Of a stretch of DNA of 64,000 nucleotides, positions 49,316-58,395 are shown piece by piece; position 1 is the stretch's first letter; each line of letters starts with the position of its first letter. Location of the stretch: assembly GCF_019455385.1 (NCBI RefSeq), contig NZ_JACOFR010000030.1:23923-87922 (forward strand). The letters are read 5' to 3'. Made by a program: the position numbers and the translations under genes. A model generated the notes under the pieces. It was not told the DNA's origin. It made no database searches and worked only from the letters and a program-made list of their open reading frames with translations. The stretch comes from Bradyrhizobium sp. BR 10289 (GTDB taxonomy: Bacteria > Pseudomonadota > Alphaproteobacteria > Rhizobiales > Xanthobacteraceae).

Positions 49316-50921
49316 ACACCGCCACGCCGTCGACCGCGACCGACGTCACGAACAGCCCGAGCAGACGGTGGTCGATCGAATGTCCGATATCCATCGGACG
49401 GCCGCTATCGAGCATCCGCAGCGCGACGACGATCTTGCGCCGATCCGTGCCGACGATCTTCGCCTTCAGCATCAGCTTGAACGGCATCGGATCGTCGCGC
49501 TCGGCGACGATCCGGAACACCTCGCCCGTGCCCGTATAGGCCGCAAAGCGAAAGCTGTCCGTGCCCGGCGGCAGGAACGGGATGACCCCCAGCTCGATCG
49601 CGGCGAACGCCTGCGATCGTGCCTCGACCGGCACGTCAATGACCGCGAATTGGTGATCGGTCCACCGTCCCTCGTCTTCCGGAATGGAAAACCCTTGTCC
49701 GAACCAGACCTCCCGTCCGCGCAGCGGATGGGTCGCGGCGGATGCCTGCTGCCACACCCGCTTCAGGATCGCATCGTGAAGATGCGGAAAATGCACCACA
49801 CTGGCATCGAACGCGGCCATGGCGGCACCGGGCAGGCGCAGCCAGTCGAGCAGCCGAAACGGCGCCTTGAACTGCGCACGCAACGAGGCAAAGAAGGCGA
49901 CCGCAAAATGCTGCCATTGCGAGCGGTGCGCCGGCGGCACCGCGCGCAACCCGATCTCGACGGACTTTCCGGGCGGGCCGTAGCGCCAGAGCTGCTCGAC
50001 CAGACCATCCGGCACGAGCGCCGGCATCTCCCGTGCGACCACGTCGAGCAATTGCGCCGCGAACAGGCTGCCATTGTAGCGCGTCACGATCGCGCGGAAG
50101 CGATCCCAATCGACCTTGTCGCCGTAGTTCTCCAGCACATGGACAACCTCGAGCGCGCGAAACACCATTTCCTTCTGATCGGCAGGCTCCGGCCGCATCG
50201 CCGCGATCGCCAGCTCCTCGGCAAGCCCGGGGATCAGCACCTCGTAGCTCAGCAGCTTCGCCCGCTCGGCGGTCCTGAACAGCTCTTCGGTAAAGCTCTC
50301 GTCGTCGAGCCAGAAGATCGCACGCCAATGCAGGTCGATGGCCCGGCCGAAGCCCGCCCGCGACATCGCGACGGCATGGATGTCGCGGTCGTAGTCGCTC
50401 TCCGAGAACAGCTCGACCTTCATGCCATGGCTGCGGAACGAGGCCCGTCGCAGCACCTCGATGGCGCGGGACGCCTCGCTGCGCCGGACCAGGAGATCGT
50501 AATCCCCGGTCATGCGCTTCGCCATATAGCTCTCGTCGCGCGCAAACAGCGCGCCGCCCTTGATCAGCAGCGCGGCAATGCCGGCGGCTTCGAGCGCCCT
50601 GTCGGCCTCGACGAGATCGCGCACCCGCGTCGCGTTCGACAGCCAGACATGCTTGACGACGCCGCGCATCTTCCTGGTGTCGGCATCGACAATGCCGGCC
50701 TTGTCGACCGTGGCGAGGAGCAGCGGCATGGTGCGGTAGACGATCTCGTCGGCCGCCTCCAGCGGCTCGGAGGCGCGCCACGCCCGATAGGCATCGATGC
50801 CCGTCTGGCCCTGTCCGAGCGCCGCTCGGAAAAGCGTCAGAAAACGCCCTCTGAGGACGATCGGAAGCCTTGCGGTGCGCGCCATCTCAACCAAATGGTT
50901 GAACTGCGTGGCCCGTGACAT
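49290..50921 (-). CDS. NTP_transf_5 family nucleotidyltransferase
   Basis: The 543-residue protein has the NTP_transf_5 core LLIKGGALF (118-126) and MTGDYDLLV with metal-binding Asp140 and Asp142, then helical regions and a C-terminal beta-rich domain of about 130 residues that I do not recognise. Family members occur in RiPP and polysaccharide clusters; in the pseudomycoidin lasso cluster one adds sugar to a phosphorylated C-terminus. It converges on the PqqD-HprK-GT2 operon. ATG 50921 was chosen; the ribosome site is poor, and ATG 50885 or TTG 50969 are alternatives. Confidence 0.78.
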   Translation of the reverse strand: MSRATQFNHLVEMARTARLPIVLRGRFLTLFRAALGQGQTGIDAYRAWRASEPLEAADEIVYRTMPLLLATVDKAGIVDADTRKMRGVVKHVWLSNATRVRDLVEADRALEAAGIAALLIKGGALFARDESYMAKRMTGDYDLLVRRSEASRAIEVLRRASFRSHGMKVELFSESDYDRDIHAVAMSRAGFGRAIDLHWRAIFWLDDESFTEELFRTAERAKLLSYEVLIPGLAEELAIAAMRPEPADQKEMVFRALEVVHVLENYGDKVDWDRFRAIVTRYNGSLFAAQLLDVVAREMPALVPDGLVEQLWRYGPPGKSVEIGLRAVPPAHRSQWQHFAVAFFASLRAQFKAPFRLLDWLRLPGAAMAAFDASVVHFPHLHDAILKRVWQQASAATHPLRGREVWFGQGFSIPEDEGRWTDHQFAVIDVPVEARSQAFAAIELGVIPFLPPGTDSFRFAAYTGTGEVFRIVAERDDPMPFKLMLKAKIVGTDRRKIVVALRMLDSGRPMDIGHSIDHRLLGLFVTSVAVDGVAVFTPAAAAP

Positions 50922-51063
50922 CCGGCCCGGCACAATCACGCGTCGAAACGACGGGCACTGCTCGTGCAAAGATCAGACACACCATCGTGACGCAATTCCA
51001 ATTCCCAACCGGCAGCAAAACATGCTGGCGCACATCCTGCGTGTCAATTGGAAAGGGCCTGCG

Positions 51064-51993
51064 TCAGGCGCCACCCTCCTTGCGCGTCGGTCGCGCCGGG
51101 CCATCCACCGGCGGCAGCGACTTCAGGTAATCCGCCATCGCCGCGAGATCGGCTTCAGGCAATTGCGAAATGTTCTTGATCACGCGCGTCATCGCGCCGC
51201 CGACGCTGTCGCCGTCGGGCAATTCGCCGGTCTTCAGGAAATAGGAAAAATCCTTCACGCTCCATTCGCCGAGGCGCTTCTGCGTGATGTTGGGCACCCA
51301 TCCCTCGCCTTCCGGATTGGGCCCGCCGGCAAAGCGCTCGCTGGAGATAATGCCGCCTAGCGGGTTGCGCGGGCTGTGGCATTCGGCGCAATGGCCGAAG
51401 CTGTTGACGAGATAGGCGCCGCGATTGAACTGCGGCGATTTGGTGCTGTCGGCGACGAACGGCTTGCCGTCCATGAAGAGAAATTTCCAGATGCCGACAT
51501 TCCGCCTGATGTTGAACGGAAAGCCGACGTCGTGGTCACGCACCTTGCCGCTCACGGCCGGCAGCGTTTTCAGGTAGGCAAAGAGATCGAGCACGTCCTC
51601 ACGCCTGGCGTGTTGATAGGACGTATAGGGAAAGGCCGGGAAATAATGCTGACCGCCGGGCGAAACCCCGTGCATCACCGCGTTGACGAACTCGGCCTCG
51701 CTCCATTTGCCGATACCATCAGTCGGATCGGAGGAGATGTTGGGCGCGTAGAACGTTCCGAACGGCGACTTGATCGCGACGCCGCCACCCAGCCTGAGGC
51801 GATCGGGCTGGTCGGGAACGGCATGGCAGGACGCGCAGCCGCCGGCATTGAAGATCACCTCGCCATTGGCAGGGTTTGGCACATGGGCCGGCCCTGTGCC
51901 GATGGCTGCGACCACCGGCGCGCTGAGCCACCAATACACGCCAAGAGCGGCGACGGCCGCGAGCAGCGCCGCGAAAATTGTTCGTTGCAACAT
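51064..51993 (-). CDS. Membrane-anchored diheme cytochrome c
   Basis: The 309-residue protein has an N-terminal hydrophobic anchor (about 3-25) and two c-type haem motifs, CASCH and CAECH, each followed by a class I cytochrome domain (FYAPNISSDPTDGIG, WVPNITQKRLGEWS with distal Met candidates). Such diheme proteins accept electrons from periplasmic dehydrogenases, like the alcohol or sugar dehydrogenase cytochrome subunits. No dehydrogenase gene lies beside it. I chose ATG 51993, with GGATGGA ahead; ATG 52002 adds three residues. Confidence 0.87.
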   Translation of the reverse strand: MLQRTIFAALLAAVAALGVYWWLSAPVVAAIGTGPAHVPNPANGEVIFNAGGCASCHAVPDQPDRLRLGGGVAIKSPFGTFYAPNISSDPTDGIGKWSEAEFVNAVMHGVSPGGQHYFPAFPYTSYQHARREDVLDLFAYLKTLPAVSGKVRDHDVGFPFNIRRNVGIWKFLFMDGKPFVADSTKSPQFNRGAYLVNSFGHCAECHSPRNPLGGIISSERFAGGPNPEGEGWVPNITQKRLGEWSVKDFSYFLKTGELPDGDSVGGAMTRVIKNISQLPEADLAAMADYLKSLPPVDGPARPTRKEGGA

Positions 51994-52148
51994 CAAATCC
52001 ATCCACGCGGTTGCGGCGAGCCTATGACCGATGTCCGCGCGGCTCCAGCCACGAAGAATTTAAGCCGTCCCCCGCGGCCACGGGAATAAACTGAAACGGC
52101 GGCTGTTGGAAGTTTGGCAGACCTTTGAGGCCACCAGGGAGAAATGTC

Positions 52149-52565
52149 ATGAACAAGATCGTCATCGCCGTGTTCGCGCTCGGCGCCATTACCTTCGCAG
52201 CCCCCGCCAGCGCCGAAAAACTGAAGGCAACGCTGGACGGCAAGTCCGAGGTGCCCGCCACGACCAGCAGCGGGACGGGAACGGCCGACCTGGATTACGA
52301 TGCTGCCAGCAAAAAATTGTCGTGGAAGCTCACCTATTCCGGGCTATCAGGCCCCGCCACCGCCGCTCATTTCCACGGGCCCGCGGAGACCGGCAAGAAC
52401 GCCGGCGTCGCGGTGCCGATTCCGGGCGCCGCCAACAGCCCGGTCGAGGGCTCGGCGACGCTGACCGACGCGCAGGCGGCCGACCTGCTCGCCGGCAAGC
52501 TCTACGTCAACATCCACACCGCCGCCAATCCGGGCGGCGAGATCCGCGGTCAGGTGACGAAGTAG
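52149..52565 (+). CDS. Secreted CHRD-domain protein
   Basis: The 138-residue protein has a signal peptide (MNKIVIAVFALGAITFAAPA, cleavage near ASA-EKL) and one CHRD domain, with AAHFHGPAETGKNAGVAVP and a closing YVNIHTAANPGGEIRGQV. CHRD domains occur singly in many bacterial secreted proteins; the function is unknown. GGGAG precedes the ATG at 52149, which also gives the clean signal peptide. Confidence 0.88.
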   Translation: MNKIVIAVFALGAITFAAPASAEKLKATLDGKSEVPATTSSGTGTADLDYDAASKKLSWKLTYSGLSGPATAAHFHGPAETGKNAGVAVPIPGAANSPVEGSATLTDAQAADLLAGKLYVNIHTAANPGGEIRGQVTK

Positions 52566-52588
52566 GCGAAAACGCCGCGTCATCGCGG

Positions 52589-52623
52589 AAAGGCCGGGCG
52601 CAGGAGGGAGCGGCCGGCCTTTT
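52589..52623. terminator. Bidirectional terminator between CHRD and methyltransferase genes
   Basis: AAAGGCCGG and CCGGCCTTT are a perfect 9-bp stem with a 16-base loop and T-rich ends on both strands, placed between two converging genes. Confidence 0.8.
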
Positions 52624-52636
52624 CGATTCGGGGCCG

Positions 52637-53257
52637 TCAGCTCGGGCGCTTGCGCACCGCGACCTGATGACTCCTAAGGATCACCTCGGCATCGCCGTGC
52701 CAGGCGAGGAAGGCGTCGACGGCGGGCGCGACGCGCTCGGCGTCGGGATTGTCGGGCTTCCAGGTATAGTCGTCCATCAGCATCACGCCGCCCTCGCGCA
52801 GCAGGCGCCAGGCGCCGAGGCAATCGATCATCACGTCGTCGCGCTGGTGGCTGCCGTCGACATAGATGAAATCGAACACCGCATTCTCTTCGCGCAAGCT
52901 GCCGAGCGCCTTGATCGAGGTGCCCACGATCTTGCGCAGGCGCTCAGCATAGCCCGCAAGGTTGCGGTCGAACCGCCCGCCATCCTGCTCCGGGAAGAGG
53001 TCGACGCAAGTGAGATGCGCGTTTTCGAAGAACGCGAGCCAGAACAACGCGGAGCGCCCTTCCTTGGAGCCGATCTCCAGCACTCGCGTGGTGGTATCGC
53101 GCATGTCGCTGAACAGCGTGCTCCAGACCATCGTGCGTCCGGCCACATAATCGCGCCGAAACTCCTTGCCTGCAAAGATGTGCGCATAGGGGTCCTGCGC
53201 CCGCGCCAGCTCGACAACGCGCGCACGAATTTGCGCCTGCCGTGAGGACTCGCTCAT
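52637..53257 (-). CDS. Class I SAM-dependent methyltransferase (Methyltransf_24 type)
   Basis: The 206-residue protein has motif I VLEIGSKEGRSALFWL (about 59-74), an acidic loop CVDLFPEQDGG and FIYVDGSHQRDDVMIDCLGA followed by LREGGVMLMDDYTW, as in small Methyltransf_24/CmcI-like enzymes acting on sugars or small metabolites. The substrate is unknown. It shares a terminator with the convergent CHRD gene. Confidence 0.82.
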   Translation of the reverse strand: MSESSRQAQIRARVVELARAQDPYAHIFAGKEFRRDYVAGRTMVWSTLFSDMRDTTTRVLEIGSKEGRSALFWLAFFENAHLTCVDLFPEQDGGRFDRNLAGYAERLRKIVGTSIKALGSLREENAVFDFIYVDGSHQRDDVMIDCLGAWRLLREGGVMLMDDYTWKPDNPDAERVAPAVDAFLAWHGDAEVILRSHQVAVRKRPS

Positions 53258-53347
53258 GACGGGCGCGACCTTGGCTCTGCGACGACACCCACCATTGTGC
53301 CATCGACCTGACGCCTTATGATCGCCTCCATAGCAAAGGGGCGCAAC

Positions 53348-53734
53348 ATGACCACTCCCAACGAGATTTATCCCGCCTTCCCTGGCAAATTACCGCACCA
53401 AGAGGCCGGCCGGAAGCCTGCTCGCGCATCATCGCATCGTCTGGCGGGCATTGTCGTTGCCGCAACGTTCTTTCGTTCTCCGGACCGGTTGCCGCAAAGC
53501 GACATGGAGCGGCAGGCTCAGTGCGAGCTGTCCGCCATCCGCGACACGCGATCGCCCCTCGCCGTGCAGTACATCCGCTCCGCCTGCAACTGGCTCGTCA
53601 TCAACGGCGATTCCTTGCTGAATGCATCCAGCAAGGGCTATTACGTCTGCCTGGTGCGGCAGCTCTCCGGCGCGCAGAGCAACGAGGCCGCCGCGGCCAT
53701 CATGTCGGCCTGCCGCGCGTCCAATCCTCTCTAG
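53348..53734 (+). CDS. Protein of unknown function
   Basis: The 128-residue product has a short hydrophobic stretch (about 35-46) too weak to be a certain membrane anchor, and a C-terminal part with AVQYIRSACNWLV, YYVCLVRQL and IMSACRASNP, containing four cysteines. I do not recognise the family. AAAGGGG lies ahead of the ATG at 53348; an in-frame ATG at 53318 would add ten residues. Confidence 0.55.
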   Translation: MTTPNEIYPAFPGKLPHQEAGRKPARASSHRLAGIVVAATFFRSPDRLPQSDMERQAQCELSAIRDTRSPLAVQYIRSACNWLVINGDSLLNASSKGYYVCLVRQLSGAQSNEAAAAIMSACRASNPL

Positions 53735-53735
53735 A

Positions 53736-53780
53736 GCATGATCTGGAACGGTGCGAAGCAGTTTTCCGAAAAGATCATGC
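53736..53780. repeat. Interspersed repeat, family D, copy 2
   Basis: GCATGATCTGGA at the left and AGCAGTTTTCCGAAAAGATC ending in ATGC at the right match the element at 47003-47068, with a shorter middle. It lies just past the stop of the upstream gene. Confidence 0.8.
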
Positions 53781-53797
53781 TCAAATAACGACCGCAC

Positions 53798-55081
53798 TCA
53801 GGCCGCGTTCAGCGCCTGGGCGAGATCGGCGATCAGATCCGACGGATTCTCGATGCCGATCGAGAGCCGTATGGTGGAATCGAGCACGCCGATCTTGTGG
53901 CGGATCTCGGCGGGAACGCCGGAATGGGTCATGGTGGCCGGCAGGCTCGCCAGCGATTCCGTGCCGCCGAGGCTCACCGCGAGCTTGAGGATCTGCAGCG
54001 CGTTGAGGAATTTCACGGCGGCTTCCTTGCCGCCGGCGATGTCGAACGAGAACGTCGAGCCCGCCCCGAGGCATTGCCGCGCGAACACGCGCCCCGCAGG
54101 GGATGCTTCATCATGATGGCCGAGATAGTGGACTTTTTCGACCTTGGGATGATCGCGCAGATAGGCCGCCACGAGCCGCGCATTGGCGTCGGCCTTTTCC
54201 ATGCGCAAGCTCAGCGTCTCCAGCGAGCGGTTGATCATCCAGCAGGAATGCGGATCGAGCTGGGTGCCGATCGCGCCGCGCAGCTGCTTGATGCCCTTCA
54301 TGACGGCCTTCGCGCCGAGCGCGGCACCCGCGATCAGGTCGGAATGGCCGCCGACATATTTCGTGAGCGAGTACAGGGAAACGTCCGCGCCGTGCTCGAT
54401 CGGGCGCTGAAACACCGGGCCCAGCAGCGTGTTGTCGCAGGCGATGATCGGCGTGTGTCCCTGGGCCTTGCCGATGGCGTCGGCGACGCGGCGGATCATG
54501 GCGATATCGACGAGGCCATTGGTCGGGTTGGCCGGCGTCTCGATCAGGATCATCGAGACCCGGCCCTTGTGCATTGCCTCCTCCGCGGCCTGTTTGACCG
54601 CGGCTTCATCGATGCCGTCGGCGAAGCCGACCGCGCCGATCGACAGCCGCGCCAGCGTGTTCGTCAGCAGGGTTTCCGTGCCGCCATAGAGCGGCTGTGA
54701 ATGCAGGATGACATCGCCGGGGCGAACAAATGCCAGGATCGTGGTCGAGATCGCCGCCATGCCGGAGGAGAACAGCGCGCAGCTCTCGGTGCGCTCGTAG
54801 ATCGCGAGCCTGTCCTCGACGATCTCGCTGTTGGGATGGTTGAAGCGCGAATAGACCAGGCCCGCCCCCATCCCCTCCGGCGGCTCGCGCCGGCCCGCGA
54901 CGAAATCGAAAAAGTCCTGCCCGTCCTCGGCGGTCTTGAACACGAAGGTCGAGGTCAGGAACACCGGCGGCTTGATGGCGCCTTCAGACAGCTGCGGATC
55001 ATAGCCATAGGTCAGCATCAGGGTTTCCGGATGCAGCATATGGTTGCCGATGTGAGTCTTGGACGGGAACGGTTTTGCCAT
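53798..55081 (-). CDS. Cys/Met-metabolism PLP enzyme (cystathionine gamma-synthase/lyase family)
   Basis: The 427-residue fold-type I PLP enzyme has VYSRFNHPN, ALFSSGMAAI, Tyr132 (PLYGGTETL), Asp216 (ACDNTLLGP), Schiff-base Lys241 (SLTKYVGGHSD) and SLGGTESLASLPATMTHSG. This set is shared by cystathionine gamma-synthase, cystathionine gamma-lyase and methionine gamma-lyase, which cannot be told apart by eye. The extra segment near 62-72 (AGRREPPEGMG) is seen in an alphaproteobacterial subgroup. GAGGTG lies ahead of the ATG at 55081. Confidence 0.87.
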   Translation of the reverse strand: MAKPFPSKTHIGNHMLHPETLMLTYGYDPQLSEGAIKPPVFLTSTFVFKTAEDGQDFFDFVAGRREPPEGMGAGLVYSRFNHPNSEIVEDRLAIYERTESCALFSSGMAAISTTILAFVRPGDVILHSQPLYGGTETLLTNTLARLSIGAVGFADGIDEAAVKQAAEEAMHKGRVSMILIETPANPTNGLVDIAMIRRVADAIGKAQGHTPIIACDNTLLGPVFQRPIEHGADVSLYSLTKYVGGHSDLIAGAALGAKAVMKGIKQLRGAIGTQLDPHSCWMINRSLETLSLRMEKADANARLVAAYLRDHPKVEKVHYLGHHDEASPAGRVFARQCLGAGSTFSFDIAGGKEAAVKFLNALQILKLAVSLGGTESLASLPATMTHSGVPAEIRHKIGVLDSTIRLSIGIENPSDLIADLAQALNAA

Positions 55082-55220
55082 GGGACACCTCGCTGGTTCC
55101 TGGTTGAGCAGAGATAACTGCTCCGACAGCAATCCGTCAGGACCGACAAACAGAATATTCCGCCGCCATGCGCGCAAACAAAAGAGGCGATTGCTATCGC
55201 AACCGCCTAACCTTGATTCC

Positions 55221-55311
55221 TGTAGCCCGGATGGAGCGAAGCGCAATCCGGGGCGGACGATCAGCTTGACTGGACTTTCCCGGATTTCGCTTGCGCTCCA
55301 TCCGGGCTACG
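55221..55311. repeat. Interspersed palindromic repeat, family C (TGTAGCCCGGATGGAGCGAA)
   Basis: TGTAGCCCGGATGGAGCGAA and its inverted partner TTGCGCTCCATCCGGGCTAC bracket about 45 bases with GCAATCCGGGG and CCCGGATT facing each other. This wording is widespread in Bradyrhizobium genomes. Confidence 0.85.
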
Positions 55312-55322
55312 AAGCCTTTTCG

Positions 55323-55769
55323 TCAGCCGTTCTTGACGCGGAACGTCTCGTGGCAGCCGCCGCATTCCTTGCCGACCGCGGGGAATGCCGCCTTGAGCGT
55401 ATCGAGATCCTTGATCTTGCCCTTGGCCTCGGCGACGACCTTGGCGAAGCTCGCGACCTTGGCATCGAAGCCGGCCTTGTCCTCCCAGACTTTCGGCGAG
55501 GCCGAGTAATCGCCCTCGGGCTTCATGCCCTTGGCGCTCGCCGGAAACAGGTTCGGCAGCTTCTTGGCGGTGTCCTCGAACTGCGCCAGGGCGCTATCGA
55601 CGGTGGCCTGGTCGTAGGGCTTCTCGCCCTTGACCATCGCCGCCATCGCGCCGGCGTTCTTGCCGTTGCCCTTCATGAGCGCCTGGACCTCCTTGACGGA
55701 GTCCTGCTGTGCCCAAACCGTGCCCATGCCGAGCAGCAGCGCGCCCCCGACAACCAACACTCGCTTCAT
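55323..55769 (-). CDS. Cytochrome c' family protein (class II c-type cytochrome)
   Basis: The 148-residue protein has a signal peptide (MKRVLVVGGALLLGMGTVWA, cleavage before QQD), a helical domain, and a single haem motif CGGCH near the C-terminus followed by ETFRVK, the layout of cytochrome c'/c556. These periplasmic haem proteins bind NO or carry electrons. KEVQALMKGNGKNAGAMAAM at the start of the mature part is typical of c556. The next gene upstream in this strand is a molybdoenzyme, but no direct link is shown. Confidence 0.9.
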   Translation of the reverse strand: MKRVLVVGGALLLGMGTVWAQQDSVKEVQALMKGNGKNAGAMAAMVKGEKPYDQATVDSALAQFEDTAKKLPNLFPASAKGMKPEGDYSASPKVWEDKAGFDAKVASFAKVVAEAKGKIKDLDTLKAAFPAVGKECGGCHETFRVKNG

Positions 55770-55847
55770 TCGCAAAATCCCTTTTCGCTGAGACAGGATC
55801 GTGCCGACCCCACATGAGGCCAACACCATTAGGCAGATTTCATTCCA

Positions 55848-55881
55848 TCCGGAGCGCGGCGATCAATCGTCGCACTCCGGA
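55848..55881. other. Hairpin downstream of the molybdoenzyme gene
   Basis: TCCGGAG and CTCCGGA form a 7-bp stem with GGCGAT/GTCGC pairing inside. It lies about 20 bases past the molybdoenzyme stop on the minus strand but lacks a clear T-run, so it may be a terminator or a processing structure. Confidence 0.4.
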
Positions 55882-55901
55882 TTATTCTATCGAGCTCGCG
55901 C

Positions 55902-58211
55902 TTACAGGCTGTGACGGCGGTGGTGCTCGTTGATGGCGATCCAAACACGTTCTGGTGTCGCCGGCATGTCGATATGGTCGATCTTGTATTCGCGCCAGAG
56001 GGCATCGACGATGGCGTTGACCACGGCCGGACAGGAACCGATCGCGCCGGCTTCGCCCGCCCCCTTCACCCCCATCGGATTGGTGGTGCAGGGGACGTTG
56101 TTGGTCTCGAACACGAAGGACGGCCCGTCCGCCGCACGCGGCAGCGCGTAGTCCATGTAGGTCGCGGTGATGAGCTGGCCGTCGCCCGCGCCATAGACCA
56201 CCTGCTCCATCAGCGCCTGGCCGATGCCCTGCATCGCGCCGCCATGCACCTGGCCCGCGAGCAGCAGCGGGTTCAGCGTCTTGCCGAAATCGTCGACGAT
56301 GACGTAGTGGACGATCTTGATGATGCCGGTCGCAGGGTCAATCTCGACCTCCGCGACATGCGTGCCGTTGGGATAGGTGCCGTCGGCGCTGGCAAAGGTC
56401 GCGCTGGCGTTCAGCTTCGACGGATCGGCGCCCGGCCGCTTGGCGAGATCGGCAAACGAGATCGAACGGTCGGTGCCAGCGATGCGCACGAGGCCGTCGG
56501 TAATCTCGAGGTCGCCGGCGCTGGCTTCCAGCGCCTGCGCCGCGATCGCCTTCAGCTTCTCGCCGAGCTCGCGCGTGGCGCGCTCGACACTGACGCCACC
56601 CGACGGGATCGAGGCCGAGCCGCCGGTGCCAAGGCCCGTGGCGATCATGTCGGTATCGCCCTGGTGCACGTGGACGCGCTCGGGTGCGACGCCGAACTGC
56701 TCGGCGACGATCTGCGCGTAAGCCGTCTGGTGACCCTGCCCGCTCGACTGGGTGCCGATCAGCACGGTGATGTCGCCATTGGGGTCCATCCGCACATTGG
56801 CGGTCTCCTCGCCCATGGTGCCGCAGACCTCGACATAGCTCGCAAGCCCGATGCCGCGGATCAGGCCATTCTTCTTGGCCGCCTTGGCGCGCTTTCCAAA
56901 CTCCTTCCAGTCGGCGATTTCCATCGCGCGCTTGAGATGCGCGGCGAAGTCGCCGGAATCATAGACCTTGCCCGTCGCCGTCTTGTAGGGCAGCGCCTTG
57001 GGCGGGATGAAATTCTTGCGGCGGATCGCATCCGGCGTCATGTCGAGCTTTCGCGCGCAGGCGTCAACCAGGCGCTCGATCACATAGGCCGCCTCGGGCC
57101 GACCCGCGCCGCGATAGGCGTCCACCGGCACGCTGTTGGTGAAGACGGTGCGCACCCGGCAGTGGAAGGCTTGGATGTCGTAGAGGCCCGGCAGCATGCC
57201 GGCGCCGCCATGCGGGATATAGGGCCCGAAGGTCGACAGATACGCGCCCATGTCGCCCATCAGGTCGCAATCCATCGCGAGGAACTTGCCGTCCTCGGCC
57301 AGCGCCATCTTCGCGGTGGTGACGTTGTCGCGGCCCTGCGCGTCGCCCATGAAATGCTCAGTGCGGTCGGCCGCCCATTTCACCGCCTTCTTCAGTTGTC
57401 GCGCGGCGACCGCCAGCAGGGCATATTCCCGATAGGGAAACAGCTTGGTGCCAAAGCCACCCCCGACGTCGGGGCAGATCACCCGCACCTTCTCGGTGGG
57501 GATCTTGAGAACGTTCTGGCAGAGGATGTCGCGCAGGCGATGGCTGCCCTGGCTGCCGATCGTCAGCGTCAGATGATCGCGCTTGGCGTCGTATTCGCAG
57601 ACCGCCGCGCGCGTCTCCATGAAGCTCGCGACCACACGCGGATTGACGATCGAGATCTCGGCCACCGCATGCGCTTTCGCAAACGCAGCTTCGGTCGCGG
57701 CCTTGTCCCCGATCGAGACGTCGAACAGCACATTACCCGGCTTGTCGGGCCAGACCTGCGGCGCGCCCTTCTTGACGGCGTTGACGACACCGGTGACCGC
57801 CGGCAGCGGCGACCATTTGACATCGATCGCCTCGATCGCATCGCGGGCCTGGTCGATGGTCTCGGCGACCACGAAGGCGACGGAATCGCCGACATGGCGC
57901 ACCTCGTCCTTCGCGAGGATCGGATAGGGAGGCCCCTTGAACGGGTCGGTCTCGAGATTGAACAGGCAGGGCAGATCGCCGAGATCGGCAACCTCGGCGG
58001 CGGTGAGAATCAGCGCGACGCCGGGCAAGCCGCGGGCGCGGCTCGCGTCGATGGTGAATTTGGCATGCGCATGCGGCGAACGCAGCACCAGGCAGCGCAG
58101 CGCAGCCTGCGGCGCGTAATCGTCGGTATAGCGGCCCTTGCCGCGAATCAGCGCGTCGTCCTCCTTGCGCAGCACGCTTTGGCCAACGCCGAACTTGATG
58201 GGAGCCGCCAT
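55902..58211 (-). CDS. Molybdopterin-binding large subunit, form II CoxL-like (xanthine dehydrogenase family)
   Basis: The 769-residue protein has the aldehyde oxidase/xanthine dehydrogenase a/b hammerhead domain (about 20-130) and the molybdopterin domains (about 145-760). VDAYRGAGRPEA is the active-site loop of form II CoxL-like proteins (true CO dehydrogenases have AYRCSFR), and GAGEAGAIG near 730 holds the catalytic Glu. The CO-oxidising role of form II is disputed, and other aldehydes or heterocycles are equally possible. No FAD or 2Fe-2S subunit gene lies beside it, so partners must be elsewhere. ATG 58211 is chosen; 58229 is an alternative. Confidence 0.85.
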   Translation of the reverse strand: MAAPIKFGVGQSVLRKEDDALIRGKGRYTDDYAPQAALRCLVLRSPHAHAKFTIDASRARGLPGVALILTAAEVADLGDLPCLFNLETDPFKGPPYPILAKDEVRHVGDSVAFVVAETIDQARDAIEAIDVKWSPLPAVTGVVNAVKKGAPQVWPDKPGNVLFDVSIGDKAATEAAFAKAHAVAEISIVNPRVVASFMETRAAVCEYDAKRDHLTLTIGSQGSHRLRDILCQNVLKIPTEKVRVICPDVGGGFGTKLFPYREYALLAVAARQLKKAVKWAADRTEHFMGDAQGRDNVTTAKMALAEDGKFLAMDCDLMGDMGAYLSTFGPYIPHGGAGMLPGLYDIQAFHCRVRTVFTNSVPVDAYRGAGRPEAAYVIERLVDACARKLDMTPDAIRRKNFIPPKALPYKTATGKVYDSGDFAAHLKRAMEIADWKEFGKRAKAAKKNGLIRGIGLASYVEVCGTMGEETANVRMDPNGDITVLIGTQSSGQGHQTAYAQIVAEQFGVAPERVHVHQGDTDMIATGLGTGGSASIPSGGVSVERATRELGEKLKAIAAQALEASAGDLEITDGLVRIAGTDRSISFADLAKRPGADPSKLNASATFASADGTYPNGTHVAEVEIDPATGIIKIVHYVIVDDFGKTLNPLLLAGQVHGGAMQGIGQALMEQVVYGAGDGQLITATYMDYALPRAADGPSFVFETNNVPCTTNPMGVKGAGEAGAIGSCPAVVNAIVDALWREYKIDHIDMPATPERVWIAINEHHRRHSL

Positions 58212-58395
58212 TTTCTTATCCCGTTCCATGGTTGTTTTGCCGCATATTGCCGTGGAAAAATTGGCAAGGCAAACGGGTTTAGCCAGGCAGGACGCCTTGC
58301 GAAAAATTGTCCGTGCCCTCACCCGTCAGAGCGGGATCGGACGGAACGGCCGCAGCTCGGCCATTTCCCTGTGAAGATCAATTCGGTTAGACTAG

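Noticed and set aside
50915..51130. 71-codon plus frame as a possible precursor peptide for the PqqD/HprK group
   Set aside because: It has no leader-core layout of a lasso or other RiPP precursor, no ribosome site, and overlaps the cytochrome gene end.
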